This document shows, in pieces, positions 46,805 to 55,645 of a DNA stretch of 64,000 nucleotides. The position numbers and the translations under genes are program-made. Under the pieces are notes generated by a model that did not search any database, was not told the origin of the DNA, and saw only the letters and a program-made list of their open reading frames with translations. The DNA is from Methylobacillus methanolivorans (GTDB taxonomy: Bacteria > Pseudomonadota > Gammaproteobacteria > Burkholderiales > Methylophilaceae): assembly GCF_020531845.1 (NCBI RefSeq), contig NZ_JAJAVF010000002.1:1521407-1585406 (forward strand), written 5' to 3'. The first letter of the stretch is position 1. Each line of letters opens with the position of its first letter.

Positions 46805-48739
46805 TTACTTGATGGATAAAGGCACCAGCTCACCTGCCTTCATGTCAGGAATCAATAGAAAGCGCCCATCAGCAGATACTGCAATATCCGCAGCAGATTG
46901 ATGCCCTGTGCTGATCAATTGTGGTGTTGCGCGTGGTTCTATCAACTGCCAGACCTTGCCACCAGCCCAATCACTCACATACAGCAAGCCATCTGTATCG
47001 CGCACCAAACCATCAGCACCACCAAACCCCTGGTTAAGCAGGGTAACGCTTGCTTTCTTCCCAGCAAAATTCACCTGGAATAATTTACCAGTACCGAAAT
47101 CTGCCACTAGTAGCTTTCCGGGGCCATCCATCAACAAACCATTAGGGCGCTTGATACCGGATTTGTCATTGAGCAACTGACTCACCCTACCCTCAGGGGA
47201 TATCTGGTAGATCGCACCATGCTTGCCATTGTCATCACCACTATCCGAGACATAGACATTACCCAGGCCATCAATCTCGATATCATTGAGAAAAACCGGC
47301 TTTTCCTGGAAATCTCCCGGCCTGGCAATCACGGTCTTGCTACCATCCAGCCCAATCCTCAGCACCTGATCCACATCCGCTACATAAAGCTGGTTGTTGA
47401 AAAGATCAAGCCCCTTGGGATCATTCAAGCCGTCGGCCAGGGTCTGGCGGCTGCCATCCTTGTTGATGACAGTAATCTTGCCATCGCCGTTTTTGCCGAA
47501 CTCGCCAATCTCGCTGACGAAGATGCGGCCATCCGGGTGTGCAATAGCAGACTCCGGCATTTGCAGTCCAGTGACTTTTGCTTGGTGACCGCTCTTGCCG
47601 GGGACAGGTGCAGCCGCGGCGGACTCGCCGTAGCTGACACGGTAGATGACGCCGCTATAATCGTCGGACACCAGCAAAGAGCCATCGTTGAGCTGCAACA
47701 CATCGACAGGGCGGCCCCAGGCCTCACCGTCATTGAGCCAACCATCGATGAAGACTTCGTTCGATTTCACCTTGTGGTTTTCGTCGAACACCACGCGCAT
47801 CAACTGGTAGCCGACTGGCTTGCTACGGTTCCATGAACCGTGCTGGGCGACGATGGCATTGCCCTGGTATGCGCTGGGGAACTGCTTGCCGGTGTAGAAC
47901 TTGAAGCCCAGGTTTGCGCTATGCGCCTGGAAGCCGAGCACGGGCGGCGTCACGGCTTGTGGCGGCTTCTTGTTCTGCCAATCCTTGGGGCGCGCATCTT
48001 GGCCGCCGACGTAAGGGAAGCCGAAATGCAGTCCGGCCTGCGGTGCGGCGTTGAACTCGTCAGGCGGGATATCGTCGCCCATCATGTCCATGCCGTTGTC
48101 GGTGAAGTGCAATACATTGGTGCCCGGCTGGAAATCCAGGCCGACTGAGTTGCGCACGCCCTTGGCAAACACTTCTGTGTTCTTGCCGTCCGGGTCCATG
48201 CGGATGATGGAGGCTTCGATGCCTTGCGGGTCGCACACGTTGCACGGCGCGCCAATCGTCACGTACAGCTTCTTGTCCGGGCCAAACGCAATGTAGCGCC
48301 AGCCGTGGTGTGCCTTGTCCGGCAGTTGGTCGTAGATCACTTCGCGCATCTGCTTGAACGGCAGGTTGAGGTCAAAATCAGGTGCAGCATAACGCGTGAT
48401 GCGGTGCTGCTCGGCCACGTAGAGGTGCCCATCCCACATGGCAACACCGTTGCCAACCTTCAAGTCATCAAGAATCGTGACCACCTCATCAGCCTTGTGA
48501 TCTTTATTTTTATCAACTACGGCATAGACTTTGTTACCCCGGGTACCGACGTATACCGTGCCCGAAGTCCCCAACGCCATTTGCCGCGCACCAGGCACCT
48601 CAGCATAGACCTCTACCCTGAACCCTTCCGGCACCTTGAGCCGGCCCAGATTCGCTTCCACAGCAGCCAAATCCGCATAAGCGGACGTCATCCAACCCAT
48701 CGCAATCATCAGGCCGAGCACTTTGCTTGTTGTTTTCAT
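46805..48739 (-). CDS. PQQ-type sugar/sorbosone dehydrogenase-like protein with second propeller
   Basis: The 644-residue periplasmic protein has a signal peptide ending near SAYADLA. Residues about 30-400 form a beta-propeller of the soluble glucose/L-sorbosone dehydrogenase family (HHGWRYIAFGPDKKLYVTIG, GLHFGFPYVGG, HGSWNRSKPVGYQL), which uses PQQ. Residues about 400-644 form a second propeller with SMP-30/NHL-type repeats (DIEIDGLGNVYVSDSGDDNG, PNGLLMDGPGKLLVADFGTG). ATG 48739 has AAGGAG nine bases upstream. The fusion is longer than simple sGDH enzymes. Substrate unknown; a role in methanol growth is not implied. Confidence 0.8.
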   Translation of the reverse strand: MKTTSKVLGLMIAMGWMTSAYADLAAVEANLGRLKVPEGFRVEVYAEVPGARQMALGTSGTVYVGTRGNKVYAVVDKNKDHKADEVVTILDDLKVGNGVAMWDGHLYVAEQHRITRYAAPDFDLNLPFKQMREVIYDQLPDKAHHGWRYIAFGPDKKLYVTIGAPCNVCDPQGIEASIIRMDPDGKNTEVFAKGVRNSVGLDFQPGTNVLHFTDNGMDMMGDDIPPDEFNAAPQAGLHFGFPYVGGQDARPKDWQNKKPPQAVTPPVLGFQAHSANLGFKFYTGKQFPSAYQGNAIVAQHGSWNRSKPVGYQLMRVVFDENHKVKSNEVFIDGWLNDGEAWGRPVDVLQLNDGSLLVSDDYSGVIYRVSYGESAAAAPVPGKSGHQAKVTGLQMPESAIAHPDGRIFVSEIGEFGKNGDGKITVINKDGSRQTLADGLNDPKGLDLFNNQLYVADVDQVLRIGLDGSKTVIARPGDFQEKPVFLNDIEIDGLGNVYVSDSGDDNGKHGAIYQISPEGRVSQLLNDKSGIKRPNGLLMDGPGKLLVADFGTGKLFQVNFAGKKASVTLLNQGFGGADGLVRDTDGLLYVSDWAGGKVWQLIEPRATPQLISTGHQSAADIAVSADGRFLLIPDMKAGELVPLSIK

Positions 48740-48960
48740 TGCATGAGGCTCCTTATTTAACAATCTCAACAGTATGCCAAAATCATCATTTCCAACATAT
48801 AGAAATATCTCAATTACACAATTCCATATTCAGGAACAATAAAAGCCTGGCAAGATTAGGAAAACTCCTACAACAGGATAAGAAAATTCAGGCTTATGCA
48901 TGTCATCAATCCTTCATACGATTCTCCTAGAATCATTACCGTTATATGAAGGACGCTATT

Positions 48961-49404
48961 ATGTGCAGAGGAATCAAACTTACCGACCATTCGGGCATGG
49001 AAAAACGTATTGAATTTCCCCATCCCAAGGCGGCATTGCCAATCCAGAGTGTAGAAGGCCAGATCAAGTGGCTACGCTGGGGCAATAACCTTGAGGAAAA
49101 GGAAGGCGGCTTTTTCATCGGAGGCTGGGCACGCCAGATATCCCTTGAGCAAGGTAAATGGGACAAACTTAAGCCTGAGACTGTTGATCTGGTTGCCGAT
49201 GAGTTTCTCAGCCGCGACCTAGAACGCAACCCACACTGGATTGATATCCCTGCTGGGCACGCCATCAAAGGCATTATCGCAACCCATCATGACGAACGCA
49301 GGGTATACGTGATTACGACCGAACCACCTGAAGAATATGCCTGGATGAATGATCGCTGGCCTCTGATTGCCCCTATTGAAAGTCACTCAGCCAGCAGCAA
49401 CTAG
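48961..49404 (+). CDS. Compact SRAP (YedK/HMCES)-like protein
   Basis: The 147-residue protein begins MCRG, so Cys2 could become the N-terminal catalytic residue after Met removal, as in SRAP proteins that cross-link to abasic sites in single-stranded DNA. Other echoes of the family are IQSVEGQIKWLRWG, HWIDIPAGHAIKGI and the terminal VYVITTEPPEEYAWMNDRWPLI, resembling the conserved ITTEAN...RMP end. It is shorter than the usual 220 residues, and the family His near the end is replaced (NDRWP), so activity is uncertain. ATG 48961 has AAGGA upstream. A divergent member or a look-alike. Confidence 0.45.
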   Translation: MCRGIKLTDHSGMEKRIEFPHPKAALPIQSVEGQIKWLRWGNNLEEKEGGFFIGGWARQISLEQGKWDKLKPETVDLVADEFLSRDLERNPHWIDIPAGHAIKGIIATHHDERRVYVITTEPPEEYAWMNDRWPLIAPIESHSASSN

Positions 49405-49422
49405 AACATAGAACAAACCAAT

Positions 49423-49452
49423 AAAAAAGCCTGCAAATTGCAGGCTTTTTTT
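49423..49452. terminator. Bidirectional terminator
   Basis: AAAAAAGCCTGCAA and TTGCAGGCTTTTTT form a long perfect stem, between convergent genes. Confidence 0.9.
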
Positions 49453-49470
49453 ATCACTTTCATTACACCA

Positions 49471-49815
49471 TTAACGCTTTCCTGGCAGATTGCAATACTG
49501 GGCAATATCTTCCGGCAGTTCGCTAAACCGAGCGTCTTCTCCTTCACGCACTTCCACGACAAAAGGCTTGGCAGGATCATAATCACCACCCTCGGGCTTC
49601 ACACTATATTCGCCACACACCACACTAGCATCGCCGTGCTTAACCTCCTGCAAGTTCTCGAACTTTGCCGTCTCAGGATACTCAATATTCTTCAAGGCAG
49701 TCGCCTTTGCAGTATCTATGGCCTTGCCATCCAGCATACGAACCTGAGTGAAAATAACCCAGACCAGCACCAACGCCAGTACTGCAGCAAACAACTTTGA
49801 ATTAGATAATCTCAT
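49471..49815 (-). CDS. Hypothetical membrane-anchored periplasmic protein
   Basis: The 114-residue protein has a single N-terminal hydrophobic segment (LFAAVLALVLVWVIFTQV, residues about 8-25) and a short periplasmic domain with two cysteines (VVCGEYSV and QYCNLPGKR) that could form a disulfide. Otherwise unrecognised. It lies 37 bp downstream of the next exported protein gene on the same strand and may be cotranscribed. Confidence 0.55.
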   Translation of the reverse strand: MRLSNSKLFAAVLALVLVWVIFTQVRMLDGKAIDTAKATALKNIEYPETAKFENLQEVKHGDASVVCGEYSVKPEGGDYDPAKPFVVEVREGEDARFSELPEDIAQYCNLPGKR

Positions 49816-49852
49816 TTATTCTCCTTTATCAGGCAATTCAAGGGATTCAACA

Positions 49853-50170
49853 TTACATTTTGATGGTGGTTTTGTTGAAGGCAGAAAGCTTCTGGTGGCA
49901 AATCCCTTTGTCTACCAACACAGGCCGTTGATAGCGATCAAACTTATTAGGCTTGGCACGCAATTGTTGGGCATGACCCGCATATATGCCATCCTGAAGG
50001 GTAGGCACGACTTGATCGCTGACACTGACCATCGCACCTTTATTCATTTGCACGGGCAGAGCATGGCGCAATTCCCCGCCGCAGGTTTCGCTGGCAGATG
50101 CAGCATTGCCGACCACGACTAACACTGATACAAGGGATGATAGAGCGAGCACTCGAATGATAGTCTTCAT
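49853..50170 (-). CDS. Hypothetical exported protein
   Basis: The 105-residue protein begins MKTIIRVLALSSLVSVLVVV and has a signal peptide likely cut after ASASE. The ATG at 50170 has AAGGAG seven bases upstream; the longer frame from 50191 lacks one. The mature part carries two cysteines (ETCGGELRHALP, KGICHQKLSAF) and basic residues but no known domain. Neighbour of another small exported protein on the same strand. Confidence 0.6.
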   Translation of the reverse strand: MKTIIRVLALSSLVSVLVVVGNAASASETCGGELRHALPVQMNKGAMVSVSDQVVPTLQDGIYAGHAQQLRAKPNKFDRYQRPVLVDKGICHQKLSAFNKTTIKM

Positions 50171-50380
50171 TTTATTCTCCTTAACAGTCATGCTATGGAT
50201 GCTGTTTGGTCATGGATCTGTGCAAATTATTTTGCGTACACATGCAACTTAATGTGCACTGTGTTGCCACAATGTATGAAACATCATAGCCAAGTGTAGA
50301 TCTGCTCCCCATAGGACGGTTGTGGTACTTTTTGTCAGAGAAGACTGACACCCAGATACGCCGTTGCCCTCATCGCCAAT

Positions 50381-50410
50381 AAAAAAGCCCCACAATGTGG
50401 GGCTTCGTTT
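50381..50410. terminator. Bidirectional terminator
   Basis: AAGCCCCACA and TGTGGGGCTT form a near-perfect stem, flanked by A's on the left and CGTTTTG on the right. On the minus strand it ends the transcript of the microprotein gene. Confidence 0.8.
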
Positions 50411-50427
50411 TGCTCATCACCAGCTTC

Positions 50428-50499
50428 TTAGAAAATCAGCCAGATCAAGACCAGAACCGTAATGGGTACACCCAGTAACCATGCAATGATGTAAGGCAT
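50428..50499 (-). CDS. 23-residue hydrophobic microprotein
   Basis: A very short open frame of 23 residues reads MPYIIAWLLGVPITVLVLI and ends WLIF. It has an excellent ribosome-binding site (AAAAGGAGAAAAAT before ATG), a stop codon and a terminator just downstream. The whole product is a single membrane helix with a central Pro. It lies 21 bp after the 296-residue membrane protein gene, so the two are likely cotranscribed; I recall similar tiny proteins in betaproteobacteria but cannot name a function. Confidence 0.65.
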   Translation of the reverse strand: MPYIIAWLLGVPITVLVLIWLIF

Positions 50500-50520
50500 A
50501 TTTTTCTCCTTTTAACTAAA

Positions 50521-51411
50521 TTAATATGTATTTTTTGTGGAAGCGTGGACTAAACCACGTGCTGTGCAAGACCCGGCTACAACTGCAGCAGCGAGGCTCA
50601 ACAGAAAACCGAGCGTGGCCCATAGGGCAAAATGTGCAGTCACCTCCGCAAGCTTGTCAGCAGCTTCCTTAGCTTTTTCCTTGCCAGCAGCGTAAGCCTC
50701 CTCCAGCTTTTTCACCTCTTCATCGGCCTGCTCTCTGGAAACACCAGCAGCCTCTGCCAAGGTTGTGACCACACGGTCACGGTCTATAGCCTTGCTTGAC
50801 TCATCGGTATTGGCCAAATAGCGGGTCAGGGCATGCCAGTAAGCGCCTCCACGGTGCTTGCCATGATGCTCATCCGCAACTTGTTGATCCACGCTAGCCT
50901 TGGCATTGCGGAAAAATTCTTCCACTTCATGCTTGAGTTCACCGCCAACACCGGGGCCAACATTCCCAGCCAGCAAAGCACCACCAGCGACAGCTCCACT
51001 GCCAGCAAGCCCGACGGCACCTGCGGTGGTCTTAAAAACACCTCCTGCCAGATTTGTAAAGACACAAGCGCCCGCGATGGTTGCCAGCGCCCAGATCACA
51101 ACCCCGAGCAAGGCACCACGGCAACGCGTGATTTCGTCAGAAGACAATACGGCGACAATCGTCCCCGCAGTCAATGAGAATATCCAGGAGACAATCCACC
51201 ATAAAGATGCCCCTATACCGAAAGCCTTGGCTGATGGCGTATCACCGACCGAGGCTGGCTCCACAAAACTAAAACCTATACCTGTACCCAACAGGCTCAA
51301 GACCAGCTGCACGGCGACCGCGACGGCTAGCCCGGCCAGGATCGCACGCCATGAAATGGGCAAGACAAACCACTCTTCCCTCCTTGATGCTTCGCTATGT
51401 AACGTCGCCAT
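50521..51411 (-). CDS. Membrane protein with central coiled-coil (PhnA-like annotation)
   Basis: The 296-residue protein has membrane segments near residues 23-45, 70-92, 100-122 and a final one near 268-290, with glycine-rich stretches between them (GLAGSGAVAGGALLAGNVGPGVGG). A charged helical region (about 155-260: VSREQADEEVKKLEEAYAAG) suggests a coiled coil. Similar proteins are annotated 'PhnA-like' without experimental support. It is followed by the 23-residue microprotein gene. Function not known. Confidence 0.55.
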   Translation of the reverse strand: MATLHSEASRREEWFVLPISWRAILAGLAVAVAVQLVLSLLGTGIGFSFVEPASVGDTPSAKAFGIGASLWWIVSWIFSLTAGTIVAVLSSDEITRCRGALLGVVIWALATIAGACVFTNLAGGVFKTTAGAVGLAGSGAVAGGALLAGNVGPGVGGELKHEVEEFFRNAKASVDQQVADEHHGKHRGGAYWHALTRYLANTDESSKAIDRDRVVTTLAEAAGVSREQADEEVKKLEEAYAAGKEKAKEAADKLAEVTAHFALWATLGFLLSLAAAVVAGSCTARGLVHASTKNTY

Positions 51412-51687
51412 ATCTGTCTCCTAGAAAATTTTCATTAGATGATTGTTATGTTTTTAGCCTAGAGCGGCTGAGATGCAGATTAGAAAAAACAAGGCGTGGC
51501 CGTCATCGGCCAAGTGCTTTAATGATTGTCAGCGCGCTCCTACGCGCTCAGTCAAGCAAGGTTTTGTTAATTTTTTCCTACACGGATGCACTATATCGTC
51601 CTATATTGCCCTGGCGGAGGTATGGGCTAACATACTGATTCAATTCATTGCGACGGGGTTGTCTGCTTTGCGTCAACTTGATATGCC

Positions 51688-52347
51688 ATGAAAAAAATTG
51701 CATTGATCAGCCGGGATAGCCTGGTCAATTACGCCCTGAATCATTTGATTTCCAAGCACAAGGAATTGCAGATCAAGCATGTGTTGGTGGGAATAGATGA
51801 GTCAAAAATCAAGAAGCTCAAAGCCAAGGGACAACTTGACCTTGTGATCGTCTGTATTTCTTCGGGCAAGGGAGACAGCCTGGAGTTATTGTCTCAACTA
51901 AGGGGTATTGCGCCCCGTGTGCCGGTGCTGCTTATCAGCAACAATGAAGATCAACATTTCCTACTCAATTTTATGCGTTGTGGCTGCAAAGGTTATCTCG
52001 ACAAATATGCGAGTGAGGCTGACTTGGTCAATGCCATTGAAACCGTCTGTGCTGGGCATCTCTATCTACCCGAGCCACTACAGCACTCCTTGAAGGCAGA
52101 ACATAATCCACTGCCGCATGAGCAGCTTTCAAAACGTGAATTCCAGGTGTTCCTGAAATTTATTCAACGCAAGACGATTGCCACGGTAGCACGCGAGCTC
52201 AATGTCACCGCAGGCGCGGTGAGTGTGTTTCGCAGCAGGGTACTCAAGAAGCTCAATATCAAGAGCAATGCAGATTTCATCTTCTATGCTTTGCAATATC
52301 ACTTGCTGACATTACCGGATATAGCACTGCAGCCTTCAGCGAGCTAA
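51688..52347 (+). CDS. LuxR-family regulator with degenerate receiver domain
   Basis: The 219-residue protein has an N-terminal receiver-like domain (1-120) and a C-terminal LuxR-type helix-turn-helix (about 148-210: LSKREFQVFLKFIQRKTIAT, VARELNVTAGAVSVFRSRVL). The aspartate that normally takes the phosphate is replaced: DLVIVCISSGKGD puts Cys56 there. A conserved lysine remains in GYLDK. It therefore probably works without phosphorylation or senses another signal. No sensor kinase is next to it. No clear ribosome-binding site precedes the ATG. Confidence 0.85.
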   Translation: MKKIALISRDSLVNYALNHLISKHKELQIKHVLVGIDESKIKKLKAKGQLDLVIVCISSGKGDSLELLSQLRGIAPRVPVLLISNNEDQHFLLNFMRCGCKGYLDKYASEADLVNAIETVCAGHLYLPEPLQHSLKAEHNPLPHEQLSKREFQVFLKFIQRKTIATVARELNVTAGAVSVFRSRVLKKLNIKSNADFIFYALQYHLLTLPDIALQPSAS

Positions 52348-52400
52348 CTCCCCCAGTCGCAACAACAGCCAGGTTAGATACTACACCTGGCTGAATCTCG

Positions 52401-53669
52401 CTATTTCTCCATCCACAGGAACTGATCGTTATCCGTTTTCATGAAAAAACGACCATTCTTGTCTATCTTCAGCGCACGAATGCGATAGTCGCTTAACACC
52501 GGTTCGGCATACACCAATCGCTCACCTTCCTTGCGCATATATAACAAGTTATTAGCTGCCATGCCTGCTACAAAGAAACCGCCCTCCCAGTACTCATTCT
52601 TGCCGGTCTTCGGGTATTTAGCGATTGCACCCACCCCAATGGAAGGATTGAATACAAAGGCTGGCTTTTCAAACTTTTCGTGCGAGTTATATTTGTTGCC
52701 ATAATAGTTGCCCATGCCCTCGCGCTCATACAAGGTGCCATAACTCACGAGTGGCCAGCCGTAATTCTTGCCCTGCTTGATGAGATTGATTTCGTCACCG
52801 CCTTTGGGGCCATGCTCGGTTTCCCACAGCTCATGGTGATCACGGTCAAAATATAAACCACCAGAAGGTGACCGCAATCCAGAGGCATAAATCTCTGCAC
52901 TTGCATCCCTCAGGTTGATCTTGATCATCTTGCCTAACGCAGTTGCCGGATCCTGCACGCCATCAGGTTTGGAAAAGTCTCCAACACTCAAGAACATGGT
53001 GTCATCATCCATCCCTAGCACCATCTTGCCGCCAACCTGGTGCCCCAGAAAAGGCTCTTTGATTGCGGGATATGTGACAAAGATATCCTTGCGGAATGTC
53101 AGCTCAGCATTGTCCTGATCAAGCGCAAAAGCCGATACTGCAAGCCTTGCCCCGTTAGCCTCATGATCCCAGGTGGTATAAGCAACGTACAAGGTATTGC
53201 CCAACAGTAACGAATCCTTCACCCCGGCGAGCTCCTTGCAATACACCAATCCGTCGTAGTCATCACCTTTGCTTTCCTCGTGCTCATCCAGCCCTGGCTT
53301 GGTCAATGGATTGGCATGCTTGGTGATCTCGATCTCGCTGGACTCATTAATTTTGGTGAAATAAACCTCGCCACACTTGGTGATAAAAAGAAATTGCTTA
53401 TTACCCAGCATTTCAAAAGGCCCAGTGGGATATTGATCACTGAATGGCAATTCACGGACTTCGAGATCTTCTGTACCGAATATTGAGGAAAGTTTGACTT
53501 GGCGTGCCTCAGGCACCATCTCATCGACATCAACATTGGCAAAATAACCTTGGCCAAACGGCCACCACTGCATGTGATATTGATTTGCGCCAGTAAAAAA
53601 TAAAATAACACCGGCAATAAGGATGATTAAGGAAAGAAAAAACCTTTTATATTTTTTTAGTATATTCAT
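52401..53669 (-). CDS. PQQ-dependent glucose/sorbosone dehydrogenase family protein, membrane-anchored
   Basis: The 422-residue protein has an N-terminal hydrophobic anchor (FFLSLIILIAGVILFFTGA) and a beta-propeller of the soluble glucose dehydrogenase family, with LWETEHGPKGGDEINLIKQG, the conserved His of the PQQ site region and GKNYGWPLVSYGT. ATG 53669 follows a weak AAGGCAG; the upstream frame from 53729 is not conserved. The anchor would tether it to the periplasmic face of the inner membrane. Substrate unknown. This is the second such protein in the window. Confidence 0.82.
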   Translation of the reverse strand: MNILKKYKRFFLSLIILIAGVILFFTGANQYHMQWWPFGQGYFANVDVDEMVPEARQVKLSSIFGTEDLEVRELPFSDQYPTGPFEMLGNKQFLFITKCGEVYFTKINESSEIEITKHANPLTKPGLDEHEESKGDDYDGLVYCKELAGVKDSLLLGNTLYVAYTTWDHEANGARLAVSAFALDQDNAELTFRKDIFVTYPAIKEPFLGHQVGGKMVLGMDDDTMFLSVGDFSKPDGVQDPATALGKMIKINLRDASAEIYASGLRSPSGGLYFDRDHHELWETEHGPKGGDEINLIKQGKNYGWPLVSYGTLYEREGMGNYYGNKYNSHEKFEKPAFVFNPSIGVGAIAKYPKTGKNEYWEGGFFVAGMAANNLLYMRKEGERLVYAEPVLSDYRIRALKIDKNGRFFMKTDNDQFLWMEK

Positions 53670-53763
53670 ACGCTGCCTTATTAATGTTGATTTGTATGGG
53701 AAATATCTGCAGCAGAACTCCCATTCCAAATGACAAGCACATGCAGCAAAAGTTGCTTAACCA

Positions 53764-55641
53764 TCAGCGCATGCTGTCACACTCCATGCCGTCGGCCACA
53801 TGCCATCGATTACGACCAGCCAGTTTTGCTTCATACATCGCCTTATCGGCTTGCCGCAACAACACATCATCGGTAACCTGGGCCCCTGCACTCAGGGCAA
53901 TCCCGATACTGGCCGAAATATGCAAGCCACCCTCTAGCGGACGAGCTAACTCCTGCACCAGCTTCTCGGCAATGCGGATGGCATCATCCTCTCCATGAAT
54001 GTCCTCGAGAATCACGACAAACTCATCTCCGCCCAGTCGTGCTGTCACATCACTCACTCGCGTTACTTTACGTAGCCTGGCAGCGACCACTTGCAGAACA
54101 ATATCTCCTGTCGCGTGACCATAGGCATCATTAATTTCCTTGAAGCCATCAAGGTCAACCAGCAACACGGCCACTATGCCCTTGTCCCGCCAAGCACGGG
54201 CAAGTGCACGCTTGAGGCTGTCATTCATCAGCGTTCGGTTAGCAAGGCCAGTCAGGGCATCATGCAGTGCCATATAGCGTAGCTCACGCTCCTTATGGCG
54301 TAACTGGGTATTGACCGCCTCAATCTCCTTGGTACGTAGCGTCACTCGCTCTTCCAACTCATGCTCTGTCTTGATCAGAGCATCCACCAGTTCCTGCTTG
54401 GCATTCAAGGTGTCGCGCTGCGCCTGCTCTTTTTCCTTGCGCATGATGGTGATGCGGTCGGCCAACGCAAAAGACAACATCAACATTTCAATCGCAGAAC
54501 CAATCTGCATCGCATAGATGGTAAAAGCATTGGTGGGTACCCAGCCAATGTTACGCAACCCGAGAATCACCACACCTGCCAGCACAGCTCCCCATGCCAG
54601 CAGAAAATAAAACGCTCCAGGGTTGTGACGCATATATGACATGATGGCCACGACAGTGACAAACAACGCAAATATCACCCCAGACAAAGAAACCGCCAAT
54701 GCAGACCATTGATACGGCAAGGCGAGCGGAGACAATATAATCAATGCAAACAAGACAGCAAATGCCAGCATGAGCGCATCTAGCCGTGGGAAAGTACTGC
54801 GTGTGTTAAGGAAAATACGGCTGAAAAATACGCCGAAAAACCCCGTGGCTGCCATGCCACAGGGCAATGCTACGTTACCCCATGCAGGCCAGTCAGGCCA
54901 AAGAAATTGATTGCCCAAGCCATTCAGTGACGCCTGCGCCACCACCATGCTTCCGACAAAAGCCACGTAAAACAGGAAAACGGTTTCGCGTGTTGAGAGA
55001 TAAATCAGGAAATTGTAGAAAAACAGCGCCAATAACGCGCCGTAATATAGGCTCAGCAATGAATACGCATATTGATCATGCGCATGCATTGCCTTCACCT
55101 GCCAAATATTGATTGGAACAGTCAATGTTCCCTTTGACTCTACCCTGATATAAATTACATGATCGCCCGTGGGAAGATTGAGCGGAAAAACCATATGACG
55201 ATGCGGATAAGGGCGTTGCTTGAATGGATAGAGATCACCTGACACCTGGCGCTGATAGGCACCATTGTCATCCGGCATATAAACCTCAACATGATCAAGC
55301 GAGGCGAAGGCCACCTCGAGCAATCGCTCCCTTGTAGTGCCGGAACTCACAGATATTGGCAAGGCAAACCAATAGGCAGAGTGCGAATAGCCCAGATTCA
55401 CATTGCCATGCACATTCAATGCAGGTTTCCAGGCACCGCCCTCGCGCAAGGGCGGTAAATCCTGCAACCTGAACTGATGATCAGGATCCTCGAGATACTG
55501 CAGGAATGAGCCAACATGCACAACACCCTGGCTATTATCCAGATGTAATGCGGAAGGCTGCGCCCACGCACAAGCATGGAAAACCCACAGCAGCATCAAT
55601 GTGACCAGCCTATGCAACACCCCTCCCATTCCCCGCATCAT
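53764..55641 (-). CDS. Diguanylate cyclase with 7TM-DISM sensor
   Basis: The 625-residue protein is predicted to make cyclic-di-GMP. A signal peptide is followed by a 7TMR-DISMED2 periplasmic carbohydrate-binding-like domain (about 35-165), seven membrane helices (about 190-385), a coiled-coil linker (about 400-450) and a GGDEF domain. The active-site motif is intact (ARLGGDEFVVILE), and the product-inhibition site RVSD lies five residues upstream. It begins 4 bp after the CHASE-PAS-GGDEF-EAL gene on the same strand, so the two form an operon. Confidence 0.93.
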   Translation of the reverse strand: MMRGMGGVLHRLVTLMLLWVFHACAWAQPSALHLDNSQGVVHVGSFLQYLEDPDHQFRLQDLPPLREGGAWKPALNVHGNVNLGYSHSAYWFALPISVSSGTTRERLLEVAFASLDHVEVYMPDDNGAYQRQVSGDLYPFKQRPYPHRHMVFPLNLPTGDHVIYIRVESKGTLTVPINIWQVKAMHAHDQYAYSLLSLYYGALLALFFYNFLIYLSTRETVFLFYVAFVGSMVVAQASLNGLGNQFLWPDWPAWGNVALPCGMAATGFFGVFFSRIFLNTRSTFPRLDALMLAFAVLFALIILSPLALPYQWSALAVSLSGVIFALFVTVVAIMSYMRHNPGAFYFLLAWGAVLAGVVILGLRNIGWVPTNAFTIYAMQIGSAIEMLMLSFALADRITIMRKEKEQAQRDTLNAKQELVDALIKTEHELEERVTLRTKEIEAVNTQLRHKERELRYMALHDALTGLANRTLMNDSLKRALARAWRDKGIVAVLLVDLDGFKEINDAYGHATGDIVLQVVAARLRKVTRVSDVTARLGGDEFVVILEDIHGEDDAIRIAEKLVQELARPLEGGLHISASIGIALSAGAQVTDDVLLRQADKAMYEAKLAGRNRWHVADGMECDSMR

Positions 55642-55645
55642 AGTG

